Assembly: GCA_022828595.1 (NCBI GenBank)
Contig: JAKGHH010000002.1
Coordinates: 78,216,383-78,280,382 of the forward strand
Origin: Nelumbo lutea
Lineage: Eukaryota > Streptophyta > Magnoliopsida > Proteales > Nelumbonaceae
Direction of reading: 5' to 3'
Length of the DNA: 64,000 nt
The notes beneath the pieces were generated by a model. The model searched no databases. It was not told the DNA's origin and saw nothing but the letters and a program-made list of their open reading frames with translations. The position numbers and the translations under genes were made by a program. Within the stretch, counting starts at the first letter, position 1. Every line of letters begins with the position of its first letter. Below, piece after piece: positions 11,077-22,897 of this stretch.

Positions 11077-11435
11077 TGTGTCCGGAAGCATGTCATTAAA
11101 CACCCCAAAACATCAGTTTAAATATTTATAATTTTTACCCTTTCTCAAACAACTACTAACGTAGTAAATGGGTGAGAATGGGTCGTATCAACAAGAAAGC
11201 AAGTGAAAAATTAATATATATTTAAATTTGGACAAGAGAATGCAATCAGGAATGGTAGAAAATACGAAAATAAAATCTATTATTGCTGAAATTAAATGTT
11301 TCAAATTTAAACAAGATAATAAATACAAATCAGAATTTAATAAAGAAAGGGAATCAACAAAGAAAGTAAAATAAATAAATAAATAAAAACAGTCTAGAAT
11401 CCAGATCCTGCGGCGGTAGCTGCAGATCGGCCACA
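11077..11435 (-). repeat. Athila-like LTR fragment, subfamily B
   Basis: The first ~360 bp of the LTR as written on the plus strand (its R/U5 end). It starts TGTGTCCGG and matches 14606-14960 and 27515-27870 closely, including 'gggtgagaatgggtcgtat'. It breaks off inside the LTR and is fused directly to the protease region of B1, so one deletion removed the rest of this LTR, the 3' non-coding region and the end of the protease. Confidence 0.82.
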
Positions 11436-12777
11436 CAACTTGCAGAAATTCTCTCTCCTAACTATGCCATCCTCGATAGCACCTCGAGGAGTCTTGACCG
11501 ACCGATCGGCAAGTTGCAGAATTATTGGGGTAGGTTTCAACTCGTCGATCCTGAACCTTTTGTAAATGATGGACGAAAGCAGGTTTACATTGGACCCAAG
11601 ATCCAATAAGGCCAGAATGAAGGTGGTTCCAGAGATGACCTGGCTTATGAGAGGAGCACCACGGTCTTTCATTATTCGGGGAAATTGGTTTAGGAAAGTT
11701 GTCGTAATATCTGCTAAGAGCATCATTTTTTGCGGGGTTGATCGTGGCTTCATCATTTGATTACACAACTCTTTTAAGAACTTGGCATAGGCCGGGACAT
11801 GTTGGATTGTGTTGAGGGGAGGGAAGTTAATGTGGACTTCCTGGCTCTCCTCGTTGCGAGTCTCTTTGTTCTTTCGCACCGACCCGCCTGTGAGTGCAAT
11901 TGGAAAGGGAACTACGGGTTGGTTCACTATAGGCTCATCTTCTAAAGTTTCCTTTCCTTCTTCTTATCCCCCCAACTTAGGGTCTTCTTGCTCCTTTTCA
12001 CTTACTCTCTTTTTCTCACACCAGTCCTCTAAAATCCTCCCACTCCTTAAGGTTGAAATAACCTTGGTATTTTCGGGTTGAGGGTTCTTAGGAGGTGATT
12101 GAATTCGTTGTGGAGGAAAACCTGATGGCTGATTTCTATGAGTTGCAACTGGTTGAATCGGTATTTGCCCTACTTCTCTCCTCGCCTTAGCTTTGTCTGG
12201 CCATCCTATATGGGTTTGAGGAGGTTGAGGGTAAGCCTGATACGGTTGGACCGGTTGGTTCCTTGGGTACTCCTGTTGGAATGAACTTTGTACTTGTAGC
12301 CTCTGATATTGTTGTGTCATGGATTTAGATGGATGATGATACTGTTGGGACTGTGTATGTGTTTGACATGGTTGAGCCGGTTGAGTCCCAGGGTAATCAT
12401 TATACTCCTAGTGAGTATGGGCTTCTGACCATTGAGAATGCATATCTGGCAGGGGAGTTTCTTGGGAAGTTGGGCTAATTTTCCCACCCAAGGTTACTAA
12501 AGAATGGTTTAGCATTGGGTTGGAAAAATTTGTTGGGTGCATGTACATGGTCTAGAATGACTGGTTGACATGGGTCCACCGTAGGACACTAGCTAACATG
12601 ATGGGCCAGGCTTGCATAGATGGAACATGATGGATAGGATGACAAGGCTGGGCATGGGCAACTTTGTTGATGATATCCAAGGACTTGGTCAATTCTATGG
12701 GCCACTTTGTTCCAATCTATCTATGGCTTAGGTTGGAAGTAGTTTCTCATTCCTCAAACTCCGGCCATTCAATTCAT
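11436..12777 (-). pseudogene. Non-autonomous Athila-like gag-protease, copy B1
   Basis: Two open pieces (11964-12320 and 11394-11927) carry the C-terminal gag with the Athila/Tat hallmark STLRSGRIL, then the protease lead-in (INFPPLNTIQHVPAYAKFLK) and active-site block ALLDLGSNVNLLSSIIYKRF. The gag start is set at 12777 by comparison with copies B3 and A, where the frame opens MNSMA; in B1 the equivalent codons include a stop. No capsid domain precedes it. The protease C-terminus and the downstream linker are deleted at the junction with the LTR fragment. The Asp in DLG is the expected catalytic residue. Confidence 0.8.
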
Positions 12778-14605
12778 TTTATCTTATTTTGTGAACCCCC
12801 TTTTTCTTCTTGTTGAAATTTGAAATTTAAATTTTGAATTTAATATCAAATTTGGATTTTGAAATATAAATTCTGAAATTCAAACTCAAATTTCTAGATT
12901 TACTCTTTTTTTATGTTTTATTGTTTTTATGATTTTTAATTTTTTGATTTTTTCTTTTTTTTTAATTCATATTTTAAATATTTGGGATTTAAATTAAAAC
13001 TCATATTTTAAAATTTAAATTCAAATTTGAAATTTTTAAATTTAAAAAAATGCAAACAAATCAACCACACAACCTAGGGCTAACCTAGGGTTTCCTAAAC
13101 TGGTGGTTCAACCAATGTGAATCCTTTTAGGTTCACTTGGAATTACACCACTTCCTTCATTTAGCTAGGTAAGAGGTGGGGATGTGGGAGGCTCCCCTTG
13201 CTCTCGCAAGGACCTAATTAAGTAACCATAAAACTCTCTTTGGCATAGCCGTTTAACCTCTTTCCTTAGACACCAACCGCCAGTTATGGAAAGTAATTAC
13301 AAGCTTTCTTAAAATTCAACACACGTTTGAACCAAATGTGAGACTTCCCTAAAGGACCTTGCTATCCAAATTTTAAATTAGGGTTAGGGTGAACCGCATG
13401 TGAAGGGTGATGATTTTTGGGGCAAGGAAATGTGATAAAATCCCTACCTTATCTTATTTAAATGGAATTACCCTTAAGTAGATTAACGGGAAGACAAAAT
13501 AAACAAAGCAAATGCAACTAACTACAATGCATGAACAATTATCTTTAAAATGCAATTCGGCAATATAACATAAAAGAATAAAATAAACTAAGCACGAGAA
13601 GCAATTAAAATAAAAAGAAACCTAGCACATTCACAACTAACAACATAATTTCAGCAATTAAATAATACTATATGATGCATGCTCTAAAACATATAAAATC
13701 CAAGATGTTAAAATGCAAATGCAAAACTTTCAAAATATTAATTTTATATATTTTTATATTTTTTAATTTTTTTTGAAATTCAAATTTTTAAATTTAAATT
13801 TCACAATTTAAAATTCAAATTTAAATTCAAATTAAGATTCGAATTAAAATTAAAATTTAAATTGAGATTTGAAATTTAAACTCAAATTCAAAATTTTCAA
13901 TAATTTCCTATTTAACAATTAATTATTCAATAAATACTAAAAAGGAAAATTAATTAAAGAAACAAATAATTATAACAAGCAGAAAATAAAAGACATAATT
14001 ATGCTAAGAACGAAATTAACTACTACCAAAATAAATTCTAACAAGAAAAATTGTTATTCTAAATATTAAATCAAAAACAAAATAAACAAAAGAAAATTAT
14101 GTGGCATTAAATAAAATAAAATAAAATAAACAATTTTTTTCTATTTTTTTACCTGAAATAAAAGAAAAACACTAACCTAATAAAATAGAAATTTGAACAT
14201 CAAATTAAAATAAAGAAATAAAAATAGATCTAGAAAAAAATGGAAGAAAAATATTACTAAAAAAAATAAATCAGATCTAGAAAAAAATAATTAACAATTT
14301 GTAAATCATTATTCTACCAAAAAAGAGTTCAAAAATAAAAATAAAAAAAATCAAAAATAAATTGGAACGACTACACCTGAAACGCAATCCAATTTGTCTT
14401 CTTTTCTCTTCTCTCTCGTAGCCCTACAACGCTCCTGTACCCCACCTTTCGCTATTTCGTCCTATAAAATCCAAGAGAAACAAGAATTAACTAAGATAAC
14501 GGATCAAGAAATAAAACAAAAAGGAAAAAATAATGAAACAAATCTGGATAAAACAAATAAAAAATTTTCTCTGTTGCATCCCCAGTAATGGCACCAAAAA
14601 CTTGG
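12778..14605 (-). repeat. Leader of B1 with primer-binding site
   Basis: About 1.8 kb with no coding frame lies between LTR and gag. It has two AT-rich tracts of simple aaatttgaa-type sequence (about 12790-13050 and 13740-13900). Between them is a conserved ~400-bp block (about 13060-13460) that recurs in the other three copies. At the right end the minus strand reads TTTTTGGTGCCATTACTGG. This fits the tRNA-Asp-type primer site known for Athila elements, a few bases inside the LTR end. ORF 14394-14588 is a shadow. Confidence 0.75.
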
Positions 14606-16082
14606 TGTGTCGGGAAGCGCGTCGTTAAACACCCCGGAACACCAGTTTAAATATTTATAATTTTTACCATTTCTCAAACAACTACTAACATAGTAAATGG
14701 GTGAGAATGGGTCGTATCCACAGGGAAGCAAGTGAAAAATTAATATATACTTAGATCCGGACAAGAGAATGCAATCGGGAATGGTAGAAAATAGGAAAAT
14801 AAAATCTATTGTTGCTGAAATTAAGTGTTTCGAATTTAAACAAGACAATAAATAAACATAAGAATTTAATAAAGAATGTGAATCAACAAAGGAAGTAAAA
14901 TAAATAAATAAAAAATGATCCAAAATTTGGATCCGGTGGCAGTAGCTGCAGATAGGCCTGACAGCTTGTAGAAACCCCTCCTAAATAGAATCGGACATCG
15001 GTTCTTTCTACAACCCTCGAACCCCTCGAGACACCTTAGCTTTGAACCTAACTAATTCACATATGAAAAATAGAGAAACAAACAAGAATTAAATCTAAGA
15101 GATTGTAGAAATAAAAATAACAGAAAAGAAAATAAAGAAAAGAAAAGAATGGTTGATCAGATCCAATGGCGGTAGTTGCAGAATTGTTGAACAGCTTGCA
15201 AGCACCCCTCCTGACAAGATTTGTGTGTCTTCACCTTCTACAACCCTTGATCTCCTCAAGAAACCTTATCCTTGTTAACTGGGTGAATTGATCAACCCTT
15301 TTTCCAAGGCCTCTAGGATCCTTTTTATAGAGAATGATGGATACAACTGGGAATAGAGAGAAAGAGGGGGGCAGCAGTTGGGTTTGAGCAAAGTTATGGA
15401 GGCCCTATGATTTCTAATGGAGGGTTAGGATGATTCTGGGGTGATCCTAGGGTTGAGAAGACAAGAAGAGGGCGCCCAATATTATGTAGGGCTGAGATTT
15501 GGGTGCCTAGAAATGAATGGAGGAGATTGAAGTACCTAGGTTTAAAATGTGGAGATTAAAAGAAGTGGGTGGCGCCCTAGAGTGGATGGCTAAGATATAA
15601 GATGGGATGGAGGGCTGAGATTCAGTGGTTAGGAGCTGAATGGTGAGGATTAGTAGTTAGGTGGCGCCCTAGGGTTTAAAAGCTACAAAAAGAGTGCCCT
15701 AAAATGGAGGGTGGAGATTAAACACCTAGGGATAGGGTTTGCTAAGAGTGAAAGAATGGGTTAAAATGCGCCCTAGGGTTTGCTAAGGCGTTGAGAGCAT
15801 GCTAATATAGTAGGAGGGGCGTCAAACTAGGTTTAACATATAGGAGGCACCCTCTTGCTTTCAGTTTTTCACAAAAAGATCCCTCCATCAACTGGACTTC
15901 ACATCAACTTCACAAAAGCTGCATTTCATCCATGTAACTTCCCAGTTTTGCACAAAATTTGCATAGGAACCCTCAAAGTTCACACTATTGAAATTAACTG
16001 GGGAAAGGGCACACTTTGACTTTCTAAGGCCGAAAATACCCCTGAATTGATGCCATTAAGTTATCAAAATGTAGAGTTATCA
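14606..16082 (-). repeat. Complete Athila-like LTR, subfamily B, shared by two units
   Basis: A 1,477-bp LTR running from TGTGTCGGG to ...gagttatca on the plus strand (TG...CA). A primer-binding site lies directly to its left and a polypurine tract (minus strand GTTAAGTTGGGGTG) directly to its right. It therefore acts as 5' LTR of unit B1 and 3' LTR of unit B2. A TATA-like tataaaaa lies on the minus strand near 15325. This is the most complete B LTR in the window. Confidence 0.88.
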
Positions 16083-16510
16083 CACCCCAACTTAACCATT
16101 GCTAGTCCCTTATCAATGTAGCCTTAAAATTACACTGAGAAAAGAGAACCTTCCCATCTCAAGGTCACCCCTAACAAAATTAGCCAAGCATCCTAATTCT
16201 AGAATTTTTAAACTCTGTATAGACTGGTATTGGGCTTAAGGGGTAAAACTGTCTTACATTGAATATCACAAAAACTTAGCTTAAAAATCTTATTTACCCT
16301 TCCATTTCCAGACTGTCTTGATAAGATGACATTGATTTTTAAAATCAAACATGTATTCTTATCATTTTTGACAATGGATTTTTACCCCTGAACTTGTTTT
16401 GTACACTTATTTCTATTGTTACTTTCAACCATTTGATGTGAATCTCAACACTTGCCTTAGGTGAAGAGTCCCGGTTACTAAGTCTAGGGTGTCCATTAAC
16501 CTTTTACTCT

Positions 16511-16541
<31 letters not shown>

Positions 16542-17101
16542 GCAGCACTATTCAGGGTAGTCCTCTATTTCTAACAATTTGAATAATTTTTTTGTCTAAT
16601 TTCTCCATCTTTTCCTTCTTATCTCTACAAGGGCAAACTTGGGAGTATATTCCAATTTTTAAACAGTTTCGACAATATTCAAATAAGACCAATTTTGATT
16701 CCTATCACTGTCTACCAATTTCTACAAAATTCGATATTCTTTTATTATTTCCTCAACTTTTTCTGTTTGGGAATCTCTTTTCCTGGAAAGAAATTTTATA
16801 ATTTTCAATGAAATTTTAATTCTACATATTTAAAGGCTTAGCTTCTCATTTTTTTTTTCAGTTTTTCTCTCTCTTTCCTTACCCCCAACTTAAATGCCAT
16901 TGTCCCTAATGGCATGATTAGACTGATGCACAAAGGATTTGGGTCAAAGGGAACAATGAATAAGGTTTTCCTGAGGGGTTCAAGGTCTGCCACCTAGCCT
17001 CGAATCAAGAAAATAACTCAAATCCTAACATTAGAAACATTAAAACTATGTTGGGTTGCCTCCCAACCAGTGTTAAGTTTAACACTTTCAGCCGGACACA
17101 T
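16083..17101 (-). repeat. 3' non-coding region of B2
   Basis: From the polypurine tract at the left to the block ccaaccagtgttaagtttaa at the right. It aligns with 21278-22378 (B3) and in reverse with 5090-6190. It contains a run of 28 Ts (16514-16541). In the autonomous relative at 3831-6190 this region follows the integrase; here it follows the protease linker directly. ORF 16592-16801 is a shadow. Confidence 0.78.
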
Positions 17102-18340
17102 TCATGCACTTTCATCATCTAAACTCTTTGACTCATTTTCATCTTCCGAAAGACAGGGTTCAGATTGGGCTAACCAAGCGGTAGGTAGGGCATCTAAAAG
17201 ATCATCCACTATATCGACCTTGCACCCATCGTCCCCTAGGTTTGGATACTTAAAGGCACTAAAAACGTTTAGCCGAACTTTCTACTCCCCTAATGAAACG
17301 TCTATTTCTCCCAATTTACAGTTTGTATTAGCCGTTGCTAGAAATGGACATCTTAAGATTATCGAGATATGGTTCAGTTCTTCAGTTGGGGTCATGTCTA
17401 CGACTTCAAAATCTATCGAGAAATAACAATTCTCTATCCTAACAATGTAATCCTTAATAGCACCTCGATCAGTCTTGATCGACTGATCGGCGAGTTGCAG
17501 GATTACCAGGGTAGGTTTCAACTCGTTGATCCTTAACCTTTTGTAAATGATGGACGGAAACAGGTTTACACTGGACCCAAGATCCATTAGGGCTCGATCG
17601 AAGGTGGTTCTAGAGATGACACAGCTTACGAGAGGATCACCATGGTCTTTCATTGTTTGGGGAAGCTGGTTTAGGAAAGTTGTAGTAATATCTGCCAAGA
17701 GCATCATTCTTTGTGGGGCCGATCGTAGCTCCATCATTTGAGTACACAACTCTTTTAAGAACTTGGCATAGGCTGGGACATGCTGGATTGAATTGAGGAG
17801 AGGGAAGTTAATATGGACTTCCCGACTCTCGTCGTTGCGAGTCTCTTTGTTCTTTCGCACCGGCCCGACTATGAGTGCAGCTGGAAAGGGAACTACAAGT
17901 TGGCTCACTATAGGCTCATCTTCTAAAGTTTCCTTTCCTTCTTCTTCTCCCCCCAAATTAGGGTCTTCTTGCTCCTTTTCCCTATCTCTCTTTTTCTCAC
18001 ACGGGTCCTCTAAAATCCTCCCACTCCTTAAGGTTGTAATAGCCTTGATATTTTCAGGTTGAGGGTTTTGAGGAGGTGTTTGAATTTTTTGTGGAGGAAA
18101 ACCTGGTGGCTGAATTTTAGGAGTCACAACCGGTTGAATCGGTATTTGCCCTACTTCTCTCCACACCTTGGCTTCATCTAGCCATCCTATTTGGCTATCT
18201 AATCTATCGTTGGACTGCTGCTGATTCTATGGGCCATCCCATAGAATCTTGTCTAGTTGTCAAGATACTTGGTTCCAATCTATATGTGGCTCAAGTTGGA
18301 AGTAGTTTCTCAGTCCACAAACTTCGGCCATTGAATTCAT
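17102..18340 (-). pseudogene. Non-autonomous Athila-like gag-protease, copy B2
   Basis: The longest of the group: 17282-18166 is a 294-codon open frame. It holds the gag C-terminus (TTLRSGRIL), the protease lead-in (INFPLLNSIQHVPAYAKFLK), the active-site block ALMDLGSSVNLFPSIIYKRL and the C-terminal protease block IILRCPFLATANTNCKLGE. A TAG stop ends it. Beyond the TAG the same frame stays open as KVRLNVFSAFKYPNLGDD and IVDDLLDALPTAWLAQ to a TGA at 17102-17104, resembling the pre-RT linker of Athila. The gag start at 18340 (MNSMAEVCGLRNYFQ) is separated from the main frame by a stop and an internal deletion. There is no capsid, RT, RNase H or integrase. Confidence 0.85.
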
Positions 18341-20111
18341 TTTATCTTATTTTGTTTATACCCCATTTTTCTTCTTGTTGAAATTTGAAATTGAAATTTT
18401 GAATTTAATATCAAATTTTGATTTTGAAATATAAATTCTGAAATTCAAACTCAATTTTTGAAATTTTCTCTTTTTTTATGTTTTTAATTTATTATTATTT
18501 TTATTATTTCTATTTTCTCTTTTTTTTTTAATTCAAAATTTAAATTTTTGAAATTTAAATTCAATTTCAGATTTTGAAATTTAAATTCCTAAAATTAAAA
18601 TTAAAATTTGAAAATTTTAAATATAAAAAAATGCAAACAAATCAACCACACGACCTAGGGCTGACCTAGGGTTTCCTAAATTAGTGGTTCAACCAACGTG
18701 AATCCTTTTAGGTTCACTTGGAATTACACCACTTCCTTCGGTTAGCCAGGTAAGAGGTGGGGATGTGGGAGGCTCCCCTTGCTCTCGCAAGGTCCTAATT
18801 AAGTAACCACAAAACCCGCTTTGGTGTAGCTATTTAACCTTTTTCCTTAAACACTGACCGCCGGTTATGGAAAGTGACTACAAGCTTTACTAAAATTCAG
18901 CACACCATTGAACCAAATGTGAGGCTTCCCTAAAAGATCGTGCTATCCAAATTTTTAATTAGGGTTAGGGTGAACCGCATGTGAAGGGTGGTGATTTTGG
19001 GGCCAAGGAAGGGTGATGAAATCCCCACCTTATCTTATTTAAATGGAATTACCCTTAAGTAGATAAACCGGAAGACAAAATAAACAAAGCAAATACAACT
19101 AACTACAAGGCATGGACAATTATCTCTAAAATGCAATTTGGCAATATAACAGTCATAATTTCAGCAATTAAATAATCATATATGATGCATGCTCTAAAAC
19201 ATATCAAATCCTAGATGTTAAAATGCAAATGCAAAACTTTCAAAATATTAATTTTATATGTTTTTATATTTTTTTCAATTTACTTTTATATTTTTTTATA
19301 TTTTTATATTTTTTATATTTTTTGAAATTCGAAAATTTAAATTTAAATTTTGAAATTAGAAACTCAAATTCAAATTCAAATTCAGATTCGATTTAAAATT
19401 TAAATTTAAATTGAGATTTAAAATTTAAACTCAAATTAAAAAATTTAAACAATTTCCTATTTAATAATTAATTTTTTAATTAAATACTAAAAAAATGAAA
19501 TTAAATATAGCAACAAATAATTATAACAAGCAGAAAATAAAAGAAATAATTATGCTAAGAACGAAATGAACTACTACCAAAATAAATTCTAGCAAGAAAA
19601 ATTGTTATTCTAAACATTAAATCAAAAATAAAATGAACTAAAGAAAATTATGTGGCAATAAATAAAATAAACAATTTTTTTTCTATTTTTTACCTGAAAT
19701 AAAAGAAAAACACTAACCTAATAAGATAGAGATTCGAACAGGATATTAAAATAAAGAAAGAAAAATAGATCTAGAAACAAAACAAAAGAAAAATAATACT
19801 AAAAAAAATAAATTGGATCTAGAAAAAAATTAATTAAAAGTTCAAAAATAATTATTCTACCAAAAAAAGAGTTCAAAAATGAAAATCAAAAATAAAAAAT
19901 AAATTGGAATGAATACACCTGAAACGCAATCCAATTTCTCTTCTCTCTCGTAGTCTTGCAACGCTCTAGTACCCCACCTTTCATTATTCAGTCCTATTGA
20001 ATCAAAGCGAAACAAGAATTAAACTGAGATAACAGATCTAGTACTAAAACAAAAAAAGTAAAGAGAATAAAAAATTTTCTCGGTTGCTTCAAAGGTAACG
20101 ACACCAAAAAC
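18341..20111 (-). repeat. Leader of B2 with primer-binding site
   Basis: The layout matches the other leaders: AT-rich tract (about 18360-18640), conserved block (about 18650-19050), second AT-rich tract, then a primer-binding site near the right end (minus strand AGTTTTTGGTGTCGTTACC). Compared with the other B leaders it lacks a short piece after about 19150. Confidence 0.72.
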
Positions 20112-21277
20112 TTGGCGATCTAGAATCTAGATTCGGTGGCGTTAGCTGCAAACCAGTCAAACAGCTTGCAGAACAACCCTCGAACCCCTCGAGACACCTT
20201 AGCTTTGAACCGAACAAATTCAGATCTACAACATAGAGAAACAAAGAAGAACTAAATCTAAAGAATTGTAGAAATAAAAATAACAAAAAATTAAATAAAG
20301 AAAAGAAAAGAATGGTTGATCAGATCTAGTGGCAGTATTTGCAGAATGGTTGAACAGCTTGTAGGAACCCCTCCTGACAAGGTCTAGGCATCCTCGCCTT
20401 CTACAACCCTTGATCTCCTCAAGAAACATTAACCTTATTAGCTGGGTGAATTGACCAACATTTTCTCTAGGGCCCTTGGGATCATTTTTATAGAGAAGGA
20501 TGGACACAACTGGGAATAGAGAGAAAGAGGGGGCAGTAGCTGGGTTTTAGCAAAGTTATGGACACCCTATGTTTTCTAATGGAGGGTTAGGATAATTTTG
20601 GGATGATCCTAGGGCTGTGAAGACAAGAAGAGGGCATCCAATATTATGTAGGGAATAGATTTGGGTGACCAAAAATGAATGGAGGAGATTGAGGCACCTA
20701 GGGTTGAAAGGTGGAGATTAAAAGAGGTGGGTGGTGCCCTAGAGTGGATGAGTAAGATATAAGATGGGATGAGGGGTTGAGATCTAGTGGTTAGGGGCTG
20801 AATGGTGAGGTTTAGTAGTTAGGTGGTGCCCTAGGGTTTAAAAGCTACAAAAAGAGTGCCCTAGAATGAGTGGTGGAGATTAGAAGAAGTGGAGGGTGTA
20901 GATTAAACACCTAGGGGCGGCTAGGGTTTGCTAAGAGTGAAAAAAAAATGGGTTAAAAGGCACCCTAGGGTTTGGTAAGGCATGGGGAGCATGCTAATAC
21001 AGTAGGAGGGACGCCAATCTAGGTTTAGCAGATAGGAGGCACCCTCCTGCTTTCAATTTTTCACAAAAACACCCCTCTCTCAGATGGACTTCACACTAGC
21101 TTCCTAAAAGCTGCATTTCAGCAATAAAAACTTCCCAGTTTTGCAGAATATTTGGCACAGGGACCCTCAGAGGTCACACTATTGAAATTAGTTGGGAAAA
21201 TGGCACACTTTGACTTTTTTCTGACTGAAAATACCCCTAAATTGATGCCGTTAAGGCATCAAAATGCAGAGTTATCA
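20112..21277 (-). repeat. Athila-like LTR, subfamily B, lacking its R/U5 end
   Basis: The right terminus ...gagttatca at 21277 and the adjacent polypurine tract are intact. On the left, the first ~330 bp found in 14606-14935 are absent, and the LTR joins the primer-binding region at 'cttggcgatct'. It still separates unit B2 (left) from unit B3 (right), so it is another shared LTR. ORFs 20089-20286 and 20226-20507 (minus) are LTR shadows. Confidence 0.83.
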
Positions 21278-22378
21278 CACCCCCCAACTTAACCATTGCT
21301 AGTCCCTTAGCAATGTTGTCTTAAAATTACACTGAGCATAGAGATCCTTCCCATCTCAAGGTCATCCCTAATAGAATTAGCCAAGCATCTTGATTCCAGA
21401 ATTTTTAAACATTATATAGATTAGTATTGGGCTTAAGGGGTAAAACTGTCTTATTTTGAATATCGCAGAAACTTGGCTTAAAAATCTCATTTACCCTTCC
21501 ATTTGCAGACTGTCTTGATAAGTTGAGATTGATTTTTAAAATCAAACATGTATTCTTCTTATCATTTTTGTCAATGGATTTTTACCCCTGAACTTGATTT
21601 GGACACTTATTTCTATTGTTACCTTCCATCATTTGATGCAAATCTCGACACTTGCCTTAGGTGAAGAGACCCGGTTACTAAGTATTAGGTGATTGTCTTT
21701 GGCATTCCCTTTCCCGTTTGATGCAAATCTCGACACTTGCCTTAGGTGAACAGACCCGGTAACTAAGTCTAGGGTGTCTATTGACTTTTTACTCGCTCTC
21801 TTATTTTTAATTTTTTTGTAACACTATTCAGGGTAGTCATCTGTTTCTAACAATTTGAAGAATTTTTTTGTCTAATTTCTCCATCTTTCTCTTCTTATCT
21901 CGACAAGGGAAAACTTGGGAGTATATTCCAATTTTTAAATGGTTTCGACAATATTCAAATAAGATCAATTTTGATTCCTATCACTTTCTACCAATTTCTA
22001 CAAATTTGATATTCTTTTATTAGTTTCCTCAATTTTTTTCTGTTTGGGAATCTCTTTTCCTGGAAAGAAATTTTAAAATTTTCAGTGAAATTTTAATTCT
22101 ACATATTTAAAGGCTTAGCTTCTCATTTTTTTTTTCAGTTTTTCTCTCTCTTTCCTTACCCCCAACTTAAATGCCATTGTCCCTAATGGCATGACTAGAC
22201 TGATGCACAAAGGATTTGGGTCAAAGGGAACAATGAATAAGGTTTTCCTGAGGGGTTCAAGGTCTGCCACCTAGCCTCAAATCAAGAAAATAACTCAAAT
22301 CCTAACATTATAAACATTAAAACTACGTTGGGTTGCCTCCCAACCAGTGTTAAGTTTAACACTTTCAGCCAGACACAT
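21278..22378 (-). repeat. 3' non-coding region of B3
   Basis: Begins with the polypurine tract region (caccccccaacttaacc) and holds two copies of the 'cttgccttaggtgaa(g/c)agacc' unit near 21650 and 21740. It ends with the 'ttgggttgcctcccaacc' block. Closely similar to 16083-17101. Confidence 0.78.
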
Positions 22379-22897
22379 TCACGCACTTTCATCATCTAAA
22401 CTCTTTGAGTAACTTTCTTCTTCCGAAAGATAGTGTTCAGATTGGGCTAACCAAGCGGTAGGTAGGGCATCTAAAAGATCGTCCACTATATCCACCTTGC
22501 ACCCATCGTCCCCTAGGTTTGGATACTTAAAGGCACTAAAAACGTTTAGCCGAACTTTCTACTCCCCTAATGAAACGTCTATTTCTCCCAATTTACAGTT
22601 TGTATTAGCCGTTGCTAGAAATGGACATCTTAAGATTATCGAGATATGGTTCAATTCTTCGGTTGAGGTCATATCTAGGACAACAAAGTCTACAGGGAAA
22701 TAACAGTTCTCTATCCTAACAATGACATCCTTGATAGTACCTCGAGGAGTTTTGACTGACCGGTTGGTGAGTTGTAGAATTACCAAGGTTGGTTTCAACT
22801 CGTCGATCTTGAACCTTTCGTAAATGATAGACGGAAGAAGGTTTACACTAGCCCCAAGATCCAATAGGGCCCGATCGAAGGTGGTTCCAAAGATGAC
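22379..22897 (-). pseudogene. Copy B3: protease C-terminal part and linker
   Basis: The minus strand carries ALLDLGASVNLLPSIIYERF, then PRGTIKDVIV and the conserved IILRCPFLATANTNCKLGE end. The same TAG codon as in B2 follows, and then the open linker to a TGA at 22379-22381. A solo LTR inserted at 22898 splits the gene just before the active-site block; the first part resumes at 24439. The protease motif itself (DLGASV) is closer to consensus than in B1 or B2. Confidence 0.85.
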
